DNA of 64,000 nt from NCBI GenBank assembly GCA_003481775.1, contig QULU01000027.1, positions 1 to 64,000 of the forward strand, in the 5' to 3' direction. The notes under the pieces are model-generated. The model ran no database searches, was not told the DNA's origin, and was given only the letters and a program-made list of their open reading frames with translations. Both the position numbers and the translations under genes were made by a program. Positions 1 to 6,238 of the stretch are shown in pieces. The DNA comes from Clostridiaceae bacterium OM02-2AC (lineage in GTDB: Bacteria > Bacillota_I > Bacilli_A > Erysipelotrichales > Erysipelotrichaceae). Within the stretch, counting starts at the first letter, position 1. Every line of letters starts with the position of its first letter.

Positions 1-48
1 AGGTAGCTACACTTACAGTCGATAGCGGCAGAACCGCACAGGAGGAAA
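1..48 (+). promoter_or_regulatory. 3' end of a repeated leader element (partial fourth copy)
   Basis: The first bases resemble the 3' part of the leader repeats at 578, 2350 and 3448. They include a TAGCTAC stretch, a GCGG...CCGC mini-hairpin and an AGGAGG ribosome binding site just before the start codon at 52. Most of the copy lies outside the window, so membership rests on short similarity and on identical placement upstream of a gene. Confidence 0.45.
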
Positions 49-51
49 GAT

Positions 52-495
52 ATGCATTATTATGAAGTACAGTCACAATTAGTGGTTTTGAATAATGAGG
101 ATGCCTATGTAGCATCCGAAAAAGCCCTAAATGAATTTGACCTTTTGGTCATCGATAGTAAGGAACACGGATTCATTACTGTTTCTATCTCTCGGAAACT
201 CACGAATTTTGAGGCGATTTCCATGCCATTCGAAATCAGTACCTATCTCATGAAGATGGATATCGAGGGATATCTGAAAAAGAAGAAAGCGGAAATTAGT
301 GCAGATGTCATCCTTAAAAAGGTGGAACTAAAAGTCAAGGAGATACAGTATATGGAGAAACTGAAAAAATATCAGAGAGACCCGAAAGTAAAAGCATTAC
401 TGGATGAATATGATGCTTTACAGAAAGATACACCTATTCAAGCAGAAGCGGAAGAAAATACATATGATGGATTGTCATTGGATGACCTAGTCTAA
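52..495 (+). CDS. Hypothetical protein of the conjugative element
   Basis: This is a 147-residue soluble protein with no signal peptide or membrane segment. The start is supported by AGGAGG eight bases upstream. The first 75 residues look like mixed alpha/beta; residues 75-125 are Lys/Glu-rich and probably helical or coiled; the tail is acidic and ends in GLSLDDLV. I do not recognise a family. It precedes a clear terminator and sits at the upstream edge of the visible mobilisation module, so a role in element maintenance or transfer is only inferred from position. Confidence 0.7.
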   Translation: MHYYEVQSQLVVLNNEDAYVASEKALNEFDLLVIDSKEHGFITVSISRKLTNFEAISMPFEISTYLMKMDIEGYLKKKKAEISADVILKKVELKVKEIQYMEKLKKYQRDPKVKALLDEYDALQKDTPIQAEAEENTYDGLSLDDLV

Positions 496-503
496 ATAAA
501 GAA

Positions 504-531
504 ATCGGGAGAGACACCTCTCTCGATTTTT
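504..531 (+). terminator. Rho-independent terminator
   Basis: A 10-bp stem (ATCGGGAGAG paired with CTCTCTCGAT, one G-T pair) with an ACAC loop is followed by a T run. It lies 8 bases after the stop codon at 495. Confidence 0.85.
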
Positions 532-577
532 CTATCTCATTTTGATATCCGGCATTTGAATCAGTATATTAACTATG

Positions 578-771
578 GCTGCGCCTCTACATGGCAAGTT
601 GCCATGTAGCTATGGAATACCGCTTACGGTTCCTCAGTCAAGGACCGGGTCGTATTTTCCTTCGGAAAATCTCCACCCTGCCTTACGGCTCCTTGACTGC
701 TCCACCTCCAGCGGTGTGAAGAAAGTGTAAGGTACATATCCTTACGATCGTAAGCGGTGACCCTGCAAGGA
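578..771 (+). promoter_or_regulatory. Repeated structured leader, copy A
   Basis: This element of about 194 bp recurs at 2350-2545 and 3448-3640, each time upstream of a gene of the element. Visible pairings, in order, are the CTACATGGC/GCCATGTAG dyad at 587-609, CAGTCAAGGA with TCCTTGACTG enclosing a long interior, ATTTTCC/GGAAAAT (loop TTC), and the CTTACGATCGTAAG palindrome. The 3' end is GCGGTGACCCTGCAAGG. In this copy the downstream gene starts 50 bp later with its own GGGAGG site. Stems are kept while the loop of the ATTTTCC hairpin changes among copies, which favours a structured RNA. Confidence 0.7.
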
Positions 772-821
772 AAAGCAATAAAAGAAGATAATAGATAAAA
801 ATACATTTACGGGAGGCAAGC

Positions 822-1757
822 ATGAATGAGAGTATCGTATTGAAAGGAATACATAACAAAAAAATAAAAAACATATTCATATTAGGACAGCCAAGGACTG
901 GTAAGAGTACAATTGCTAAAAAATTATTGTCATATGGTGCTTTTAGTATCTTAGCAATGGATGAAGTAAGACATGCGTTTTATGCATGTGGGATACAGGA
1001 TATATATGCAAAGGATAATAAGACCGAGGTGAAGGATACATATTCCACAGCTTTTTTAGAGTTTATAAAAAGCTATATCAAATCTTTTCGTCATAACAAT
1101 CCGGATATCACCCTGATCATTGAAGGAATGGAAATGACCGTACAGGAAGTGGCTAAGGAATTTCCAGGGGATATCATCGTAGTTTTGGGAATAGATACAT
1201 CTGATACACAGGTATTTTTTGATTTGATAAGAATGCAGGAACGCACGAACGGACATGCATGGACCAAACATATCACGGACGATGAACTGCATGAATGTAT
1301 CGAATGTAGTATGCGATATTCTAAAGAAAACGAGAAAGCTGCAAGAAAACTGGGGATCGCATATTTTTCCTGCAATGGTCATCGGACAGAAGATTATGAA
1401 AGATCGATCATCGACTATATATTACGATCCATGTCTTCCGATGATATAAGGTCTTACCGTGAACATATGAATTTGATGGATCTATATCTTTTCTTAGATC
1501 TTACTGATCGTTTTGAAAACTATAACTATATTAAAAATATTTTGAAAATCGATTATTATCAGATCATCAAGGTAGGTCATCGTGATCTATTAGAGCTTCA
1601 TGAGCTTCACCTTAGAGTCCCTATCTTATATCATGTCGATGACCTTAGCATATTTGAAAAACAAATATCCAAGCTTAGAGATTTGAGAAATACATCGAAA
1701 GATATCGTTATCGATATCTGTGGGAATATCGAAAACTTAGGAGGGATCACGAAATGA
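822..1757 (+). CDS. P-loop nucleotide kinase-like protein
   Basis: This 311-residue protein has a Walker A motif (GQPRTGKST, residues about 22-30) directly after a hydrophobic strand. An LIIEGMEM strand near residue 100 could play the Walker B role. This arrangement is typical of small nucleotide or polynucleotide kinase-type P-loop proteins. The C-terminal third (from about residue 205) is a separate alpha/beta stretch I cannot place. The start is set by GGGAGG nine bases upstream. It overlaps the next gene by ATGA, so the two are probably co-translated. Substrate unknown. An AAA-type ATPase is less likely because no sensor or arginine-finger region is apparent. Confidence 0.65.
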   Translation: MNESIVLKGIHNKKIKNIFILGQPRTGKSTIAKKLLSYGAFSILAMDEVRHAFYACGIQDIYAKDNKTEVKDTYSTAFLEFIKSYIKSFRHNNPDITLIIEGMEMTVQEVAKEFPGDIIVVLGIDTSDTQVFFDLIRMQERTNGHAWTKHITDDELHECIECSMRYSKENEKAARKLGIAYFSCNGHRTEDYERSIIDYILRSMSSDDIRSYREHMNLMDLYLFLDLTDRFENYNYIKNILKIDYYQIIKVGHRDLLELHELHLRVPILYHVDDLSIFEKQISKLRDLRNTSKDIVIDICGNIENLGGITK

Positions 1758-2026
1758 AACTGTTTATGATAAGTGGAAGGATAAAGGATATCAGGACAAG
1801 GATATCGGCAACCCAGCGAAGCTTTCTCAATATGCATATCTCTTCCAGTGACGGTGCGTCCTATGAAATATCGATATCCTATGAGCACGTATTCGATAAC
1901 CGCCCTCTGGAGGTTGGCGATAGCGTGATGGCAAAAGGACAGATCATCTCCCATGAGAGTGAGGATGCATCCGGTGAGGTACATCTGTCCTATGAATTCA
2001 TAGCAGATCACATCACGAGGTATTAG
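1754..2026 (+). CDS. Small OB-fold-like protein
   Basis: This 90-residue protein begins in the ATGA overlap with the P-loop protein. The pattern is that of a five-stranded OB barrel: a G-R-I-K start, alternating hydrophobic strands, LEVGDSVMAKGQII in the middle and a closing strand (EVHLSYEFIADHI). Such small OB proteins on mobile elements are often single-strand DNA-binding proteins, but I see no diagnostic Ssb motif. The function is inferred from the fold-like pattern only. Confidence 0.55.
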   Translation: MKLFMISGRIKDIRTRISATQRSFLNMHISSSDGASYEISISYEHVFDNRPLEVGDSVMAKGQIISHESEDASGEVHLSYEFIADHITRY

Positions 2027-2032
2027 CCTATA

Positions 2033-2055
2033 CTACCTGGCAACTTGCCAGGTAG
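2033..2055 (+). repeat. TGGCAA/TTGCCA dyad (CTACCTGGC form)
   Basis: CTACCTGGCAA/C/TTGCCAGGTAG is a perfect 11-bp-arm dyad around one base, followed by TTTTC. It lies 6 bases after a stop codon and 44 bases before the next start. It is one of ten related dyads in this element. Confidence 0.75.
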
Positions 2056-2098
2056 TTTTCTCATGTACCAGATAGTCGAGAGAAAGGATATAGATAAT

Positions 2099-2257
2099 AT
2101 GAAATTATTCATTCTGATACAGATACTGTATATCATCTATTTATTATTGCGTATCAAACGGTACAAGAAGGAAATCACATTATATAAAAACCTGCGGCTC
2201 ATGTATATTGAAATGATACAATGGTTGAATACCAAGCATCTGGAAGATAAAAAATAA
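2099..2257 (+). CDS. Small single-pass membrane protein
   Basis: This 52-residue protein starts at 2099, with AGAAAGGA upstream. A longer reading from 2045 would begin inside the dyad. Residues 3-17 form a hydrophobic membrane segment, followed by a basic stretch (RIKRYKKE) and an amphipathic helix, which suggests an N-out/C-in anchor. No family recognised. It sits alone between a dyad and leader copy B. Confidence 0.5.
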   Translation: MKLFILIQILYIIYLLLRIKRYKKEITLYKNLRLMYIEMIQWLNTKHLEDKK

Positions 2258-2349
2258 GTATGATGACTCATCACGACTAAGGGAGAATGACGAAAAAACT
2301 CGATGCCATGAGATAGCTCCAGATCCTGCAATATCAGCGCTTCCCTTTT

Positions 2350-2545
2350 GGCTGCGCCTCTACATGGCAACTTGCCATGTAGCTATGGAATACCGCATCC
2401 GGCTCCTCAGTCAAGGAGCGGGTCGTATTTTCCTAACGGAAAATCTCCACCCTGCCTTGCGGCTCCCTGACTGCTCCACCTCCAGCGGTATGAAGAAAGT
2501 GTAAGGTATCCATCCTTACGATCGTAAGCGGTGACCCCGCAAGGA
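2350..2545 (+). promoter_or_regulatory. Repeated structured leader, copy B
   Basis: This is the second full copy of the leader described at 578. It keeps the CTACATGGC dyad (2360-2382), the ATTTTCC/GGAAAAT stem (here with loop TAAC) and the CTTACGATCGTAAG palindrome. Its 3' end, GCGGTGACCCCGCAAGGAG, forms a GCGG/CCGC hairpin that abuts the ribosome binding site used by the gene at 2553. That placement would suit control of translation. Confidence 0.75.
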
Positions 2546-2552
2546 GAAGAAT

Positions 2553-2849
2553 ATGAAAAATATAGTGAACACGATCATCGGAAGCAACAACATTATAATC
2601 AGAAACAGCACGGTATCCCACATCAAAAATGTCGAGACCCTTTCACAAGGTTGGAACTGGGTCGAATCTACAGAGGGCTCAGGCTTTTTACTATCGCCTG
2701 AAGGAGATGGCGTCGTCGATTATGTCCTGATCATAGGGACAAGTGATATCCGTTACCGTTTCCGTGATACGGAGTCATGGATGCTGTTCGTAGGAACGGA
2801 AAAAGAATTCAAGGATTTCATCTTGAAGAAAGTGAGAGATAGGATATGA
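2553..2849 (+). CDS. Hypothetical protein, 98 residues
   Basis: This small protein begins with an IIGSNNIIIRNSTV stretch, reminiscent of a beta-rich or parallel-helix segment, followed by a Trp-rich middle and a basic C-terminal helix. The start follows AAGGAG at the end of leader copy B. It overlaps the MazF/PemK-like gene downstream by ATGA. An antitoxin role is conceivable from this arrangement, but no antitoxin DNA-binding motif is visible. Confidence 0.6.
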   Translation: MKNIVNTIIGSNNIIIRNSTVSHIKNVETLSQGWNWVESTEGSGFLLSPEGDGVVDYVLIIGTSDIRYRFRDTESWMLFVGTEKEFKDFILKKVRDRI

Positions 2850-3358
2850 TCTCCATAAATGAAGATAGAAAAAAGTTGATGGACGATATACTGACACTAC
2901 AGCAGAAAGAACTTGAAGCCTGTGATGATCTCCGAGCACTCTATATATCAATGCTCAACCATCACAATCATCACAATGACCATAGTTGTACGGAAAAAGG
3001 TGTCGATATCCGTGTAGGAGATATCTGTTATATCGATTTCGGAAATGCATTCATCGAAGAGATAGGCTTCCAGCATTTCGGACTCATTTTGAGCCTATGT
3101 AAAAATAAAGCGTATGTCGTGCCGATGAGTGGTAATGAACGGGCTTATGCGCAAGCCTATAGTAAGGATAACCTAAACGGCAAAAAACATCTGATGCGCC
3201 TGGAAAAGGTCGGTAGGATGAAGAAATGTTCTGTCTTATTCATAAACGATTCCAAATGGATAAATACCGCGAGGGTCATAGACGTAAAAGGACATCTGAA
3301 AAGAGACAGCCAGGTCTTTCGAGAAATCATGAGCAGGGTCAAAGACATGATATCCTAG
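2846..3358 (+). CDS. PemK/MazF-like domain protein
   Basis: This is a 170-residue protein. Residues 1-35 form a helix, residues 39-46 are His/Asn-rich (HHNHHNDH), and from residue 55 there is a beta-barrel pattern typical of MazF/PemK toxins. That pattern is RVGDICYIDFG, then a G-x-x-x-F-G-L-I-L-S strand and YVVPMSGNE. The family comprises endoribonucleases acting as toxins, and many mobile elements carry long MazF-like variants with an N-terminal extension. The stop codon lies inside the stem of the following terminator. Toxin activity is inferred; the expected active-site residues cannot be confirmed by eye. Confidence 0.6.
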   Translation: MISINEDRKKLMDDILTLQQKELEACDDLRALYISMLNHHNHHNDHSCTEKGVDIRVGDICYIDFGNAFIEEIGFQHFGLILSLCKNKAYVVPMSGNERAYAQAYSKDNLNGKKHLMRLEKVGRMKKCSVLFINDSKWINTARVIDVKGHLKRDSQVFREIMSRVKDMIS

Positions 3359-3381
3359 AGGAGCTCTCCTCTAGGATATTT
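3351..3381 (+). terminator. Terminator overlapping the stop codon
   Basis: A perfect 12-bp stem (TATCCTAGAGGA with TCCTCTAGGATA, loop GCTC) is followed by TTTC. The upstream TAG stop at 3356-3358 is within the left arm. Confidence 0.75.
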
Positions 3382-3447
3382 CATATACTGGCGAGCAGTT
3401 GATCAAGTAAAAAGATGCCGGATAGCTCTGCCGGCTCAGGTGCCGGC

Positions 3448-3640
3448 CAACTACATGGCAAATTGCCATGTAGCTATGGAATACCGCTTACGGCTCCTCA
3501 ATCAAGGATCGGGTCGTATTTTCCTTTCGGAAAATCTCCACCCTGCCTCTGGGCTCCTTTGACTGCTCCACCTCCAGCGGTGTGAAGAAAGTGTAAGGCA
3601 GCTACCTTATATGAAGTGAGCGGTAACCCCGCATGGAGGA
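3448..3640 (+). promoter_or_regulatory. Repeated structured leader, copy C
   Basis: This is the third full copy. It keeps the CTACATGGC dyad (3451-3473, loop centre AAATT) and the ATTTTCC/GGAAAAT stem (loop TTTC). The GCGGTAACCCCGC hairpin lies next to GGAGG, the ribosome binding site of the gene at 3649. The CTTACGATCGTAAG palindrome of copies A and B is degenerate here. Confidence 0.7.
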
Positions 3641-3648
3641 ATAATAAA

Positions 3649-4140
3649 ATGACAAATAAAGAATTAAGCACAAAGATAAGAAAGACATTAAAGGAATCTG
3701 GATACACATCGAAAGATATAAAAGTATCTGTCCGCTCCAGCCTATACGACACGGTCGCAAAGATCACAATCCATAACCCGCACATCAATAAAAACGAGAT
3801 TGAGAAATTGCTACTGACTGCATATGAAGAAATAGACAGAGATATAGTTACCGGTGAGATTCTACAAGGTGGGAACACAATGTTATTTATTGATTATGAA
3901 TACGGAATCTTTGAAGAGGTAGCATTGGAATGGATGGCGACTGCGAAAGGACTCATGCAAAGCAAAGCAGAGGTGACAAGAATTTTTGATGGTCTGTATT
4001 TGCTCGATCCAGACCACTGCGGAGCGCTGGAGATCAGGCAACAAGACGAGAATACCACCTGCACATATAAAGTGCACAGTATTTCTCATCTGTGTGAATT
4101 CCTATACAAATTCGCAGAATTCAAAACGATCACAATATGA
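3649..4140 (+). CDS. LPD29-like domain protein
   Basis: This 163-residue protein starts at 3649, seven bases after TGGAGGA, rather than at the in-frame GTG 33 bases earlier that lies inside the leader. The N-terminal half (LSTKIRKTLKESGY, then KVSVRSSLYDTVAKI, then EIDRDIVTGEIL-GGN) resembles the LPD29 domain. That domain is found in large polyvalent proteins and stand-alone proteins of conjugative elements. The C-terminal half is alpha/beta with no recognised motif. Function unknown. A terminator follows. Confidence 0.6.
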   Translation: MTNKELSTKIRKTLKESGYTSKDIKVSVRSSLYDTVAKITIHNPHINKNEIEKLLLTAYEEIDRDIVTGEILQGGNTMLFIDYEYGIFEEVALEWMATAKGLMQSKAEVTRIFDGLYLLDPDHCGALEIRQQDENTTCTYKVHSISHLCEFLYKFAEFKTITI

Positions 4141-4179
4141 TAGAGCGAGAAAGAAAACAGAAAAGATATGTTTGAAACG

Positions 4180-4205
4180 AAGTCATCGGAAAGATGGCTT
4201 TTTTA
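4180..4205 (+). terminator. Rho-independent terminator
   Basis: AAGTCATC pairs with GATGGCTT (one G-T pair, GGAAA loop), followed by seven T. It ends the transcript of the LPD29-like gene. Confidence 0.8.
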
Positions 4206-4295
4206 CTTTCTTCATTATTCCATAGCTGCCGATGGCAGTGCCAGCGGCAGCAGAGCCGTGATCTATGCCGGCGGGAGAAAGAGAAAGACACGTTT

Positions 4296-4324
4296 CTATG
4301 ACCTGGCAAGCTGCCAAGTCATAG
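4296..4324 (+). repeat. TGGCAA/TGCCA dyad, extended form
   Basis: CTATGACCTGGC pairs with GCCAAGTCATAG around AAGCT, giving a 12-bp stem with one mismatch. It is the longest member of the ten-dyad family and lies 52 bases before the small gene at 4376. Confidence 0.65.
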
Positions 4325-4375
4325 ATTCAAGAAGTGATATACAGGAATCGAAATGATGATAAGGAGGGTAAAAAG

Positions 4376-4477
4376 ATGAGGAAGAACAATATGTATCAAG
4401 ACTTCGATCATGGTAAAAAACACTTGAAGGAGTATCAGAGATGGCTGGCTCCCTCCCGGGAGCCGCCACTTCACTAA
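4376..4477 (+). CDS. Possible small protein (33 residues)
   Basis: The open frame starts after a strong AAGGAGGG site with a 7-base spacer. It encodes a charged peptide beginning MRKNNMYQDF and ending in REPPLH. The last codons run into two hairpins of the candidate transfer origin. The strong ribosome binding site is the main support. No family recognised; it may be a leader peptide or a relaxosome accessory peptide. Confidence 0.4.
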   Translation: MRKNNMYQDFDHGKKHLKEYQRWLAPSREPPLH

Positions 4478-4556
4478 AAACGCTGTTTTTAGTGAAGCAG
4501 GATAAGGGAAAATGTATTACATTTTCCAAAGGAACAAACGGTCAACGACCGTTTTT
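4447..4556. other. Cluster of four consecutive hairpins, candidate oriT part
   Basis: Four perfect inverted repeats are packed into 110 bp. They are GGCTCCC/GGGAGCC (4447-4464), CTTCACTAAAAA/TTTTTAGTGAAG (4469-4497), GGAAAATGT/ACATTTTCC (4507-4527) and AAACGGTC/GACCGTTT (4536-4554). They lie just upstream of the GTAATAC repeat field and of the ribbon-helix-helix and relaxase genes. That position and density of palindromes suit an origin of transfer. The nick site cannot be identified by eye. Confidence 0.5.
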
Positions 4557-4823
4557 AGGAAAAATATTAAGTGTATATTACACCTGTATTACATTAAATA
4601 AGATCATTATGAAAAGCTTTTTTTGACATGTAATACTATCGTAATACATTTTTTGACTCTTAATACATTTGTATTACATTTTGTAATACGAAGTGCCAAT
4701 ATGTAATACTTTTGTATTACATATTAGTTAAAGCCTGATTTTATAGGCTTTTTATGGTTCTTGCAATTTTTTTGTATTATAAATGTATTCTTGTTTTCCA
4801 TAGCTAAAATACATTTGTAATAC
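4514..4823. repeat. Field of GTAATAC/GTATTAC iterons
   Basis: There are nine exact copies of the 7-mer, in both orientations, at 4514, 4586, 4630, 4641, 4671, 4683, 4703, 4714 and 4817. Near-copies lie at 4573, 4660 and 4773. Some are paired as dyads, for example ATGTAATAC-TTTT-GTATTACAT at 4701-4722. The field lies directly upstream of a ribbon-helix-helix gene, whose product is the obvious candidate binder. It would then act as operator and/or as the relaxosome loading region of oriT. Confidence 0.75.
4730..4753 (+). terminator. Terminator-like hairpin inside the iteron field
   Basis: AAGCCT and AGGCTT are separated by GATTTTAT and followed by TTTTA. It may insulate the downstream operon from transcription through the iteron field. 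Confidence 0.45.
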
Positions 4824-4843
4824 GTCCCATTATCACAAAAAGA

Positions 4844-4862
4844 ACATGGCAAGTTGCCATGT
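4844..4862 (+). repeat. TGGCAA/TTGCCA dyad
   Basis: ACATGGC-AAGTT-GCCATGT is a perfect dyad that ends 21 bases before the start codon of the ribbon-helix-helix gene. Confidence 0.75.
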
Positions 4863-4883
4863 AGATATTTAGGAGATACAAAA

Positions 4884-5333
4884 ATGAATAAGAAAGTTAC
4901 AACAATCCGATTAAATGAATATACACTAACGAGACTTTCACAACTCGTACGGTTTGAAATAGAAGATGCAGAGAAACACAATTATCAGCCTCGTAGTAGA
5001 AATCAAATCATTGAAGATGCTATCGACAATTATTATGCTATAAAGCTCGATAAGGACACCGGTTCCGATTATCTTACCAGAATGAATCTGATGATCCAGG
5101 ATGCTCTAAAACAACAAAACAACCAAAGAGATATGACCCTCAACAATATCCTCCGCTATGCCATGATGTCTTATGAAGCCGCTGTCACCATGCTCAAAAA
5201 TTTCAGGCTTTCCGATGAGGAACGACCGAAGGATTTTGAAGATGCCAAGAATCTCGTTCAAAATCTGGACAGTATCTTCGAAGATAGTATCTATGAAAAA
5301 GTCGCTAAAGAACTTGGAGAGGAGGTCGATTGA
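4884..5333 (+). CDS. Ribbon-helix-helix protein, probable relaxosome accessory factor
   Basis: This 149-residue protein starts after AGGAGA. Residues 3-50 fit a ribbon-helix-helix DNA-binding domain: a short strand (KVTTIRLNEYTLTRL), helix A, then SRNQIIEDAIDNYYA as helix B. The rest is helical and acidic. On mobile elements such proteins (MobC/TraY-like) bind oriT beside the relaxase. Here it lies immediately downstream of the GTAATAC field and two genes upstream of the relaxase, which supports that role. Autoregulation through the same repeats is likely. Confidence 0.7.
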   Translation: MNKKVTTIRLNEYTLTRLSQLVRFEIEDAEKHNYQPRSRNQIIEDAIDNYYAIKLDKDTGSDYLTRMNLMIQDALKQQNNQRDMTLNNILRYAMMSYEAAVTMLKNFRLSDEERPKDFEDAKNLVQNLDSIFEDSIYEKVAKELGEEVD

Positions 5334-5336
5334 TCA

Positions 5337-6203
5337 ATGCTCATCATGGATGTTTTTGATAGTCTGAGTGATCACCTGGAAAAGGGATATTCCTGTTATC
5401 GAAAGATGCGAGGCTCCGATCCCAATGGCTTCAATTATGATATGCTCGAGAATTCCCTGAATGTCACTAGACTATCTTATATGAACTGTTTAGAAGATAA
5501 TTTTGATCACTCCTTGTTGGAACGTATCGAACGACTGTGTCAGAAAAAGGGACAACAGGTGTTCAGTGCTGACTTTTTGAATGACCTCATGGAAACCTAT
5601 ATGGAGGAACGATTTGCGAAGCCACGATATTTTTTCGACATGGATGGCGTCCTGTTCAAATTCGATAATACCCTGACTTCTCTTGAACCACTATACGAGG
5701 AAGGATACTTTAAGAATCTTCCCACCCATCGCCTAGTTGTCCACTGCCTGCAGGAGATGCTGATGGAGGATCCTGAACAGGTCTATATCCTTTCGCATTA
5801 TATCGACTCTCCTTTTGCAGAACAGGAAAAACGGGAGATCCTGCAGGATATCTTCCCTTCTCTGGATATGCACAACGTGATCCTGGTTCCTTATGGAGAA
5901 AGTAAGACCGACTATGTACCGATAAGGGTCAAAGAGAATGATTTTCTTATAGATGACTATACCTACAATCTTGAATGTTGGAGAGATGCAGGCGGATATG
6001 CGATCAAATTCGTGAATACCATAAATGACAGACACGAGTCCTGGAAAGGCAGCAAAGTCGAATACGATGATCCTGAACTCATCAGATCCCTGAACCATAT
6101 ATTTGAACATGCTGTTACAAGTAAAGACTTGACAACGACTCTTGAGCCTTATATGCAACAGAAACTGGAGGTGTTACGGTCGCATGCAGATATCAGTCTT
6201 TGA
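5337..6203 (+). CDS. HAD-superfamily 5'-nucleotidase-like protein
   Basis: This is a 288-residue protein. The first 95 residues are helical and unassigned. From about residue 97 there is a HAD fold of the 5'(3')-deoxyribonucleotidase type: motif I FDMDGVL (two catalytic Asp), a strand ending YILSHY (motif II-like Ser), a conserved Lys in GESKTDY, and motif IV FLIDDYTYN. The GGAGAGGAGG site about 11 bases upstream supports the start. It lies between the ribbon-helix-helix and relaxase genes. Why a conjugation operon carries it is unclear; nucleotide pool or defence-related roles are possible. Confidence 0.7.
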   Translation: MLIMDVFDSLSDHLEKGYSCYRKMRGSDPNGFNYDMLENSLNVTRLSYMNCLEDNFDHSLLERIERLCQKKGQQVFSADFLNDLMETYMEERFAKPRYFFDMDGVLFKFDNTLTSLEPLYEEGYFKNLPTHRLVVHCLQEMLMEDPEQVYILSHYIDSPFAEQEKREILQDIFPSLDMHNVILVPYGESKTDYVPIRVKENDFLIDDYTYNLECWRDAGGYAIKFVNTINDRHESWKGSKVEYDDPELIRSLNHIFEHAVTSKDLTTTLEPYMQQKLEVLRSHADISL

Positions 6204-6205
6204 TC

Positions 6206-6224
6206 ACATGGCAACTTGCCAGGT
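6206..6224 (+). repeat. TGGCAA/TTGCCA dyad, mismatched form
   Basis: ACATGGC-AACTT-GCCAGGT is a hybrid of the two arm types with one mismatch. It sits between the stop at 6203 and the relaxase start at 6239. Confidence 0.65.
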
Positions 6225-6238
6225 AGGAGATATCCGAC

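Noticed and set aside
700..770. GTGTGAAG motif in the leaders as the 5' end of a group II intron
   Set aside because: No domain V, no 3' end and no reverse transcriptase; the elements are only about 195 bp.
624..880. Minus-strand frames reading LHFLHTAGGGAV in all three leader copies (also near 2433-2621 and 3498-3878)
   Set aside because: They recur only because the underlying leader repeat is conserved. Starts and ends differ and no ribosome binding sites are present.
4514..4823. GTAATAC field as a CRISPR array
   Set aside because: Units are 7 bp in mixed orientation with irregular spacing, and there are no cas genes.
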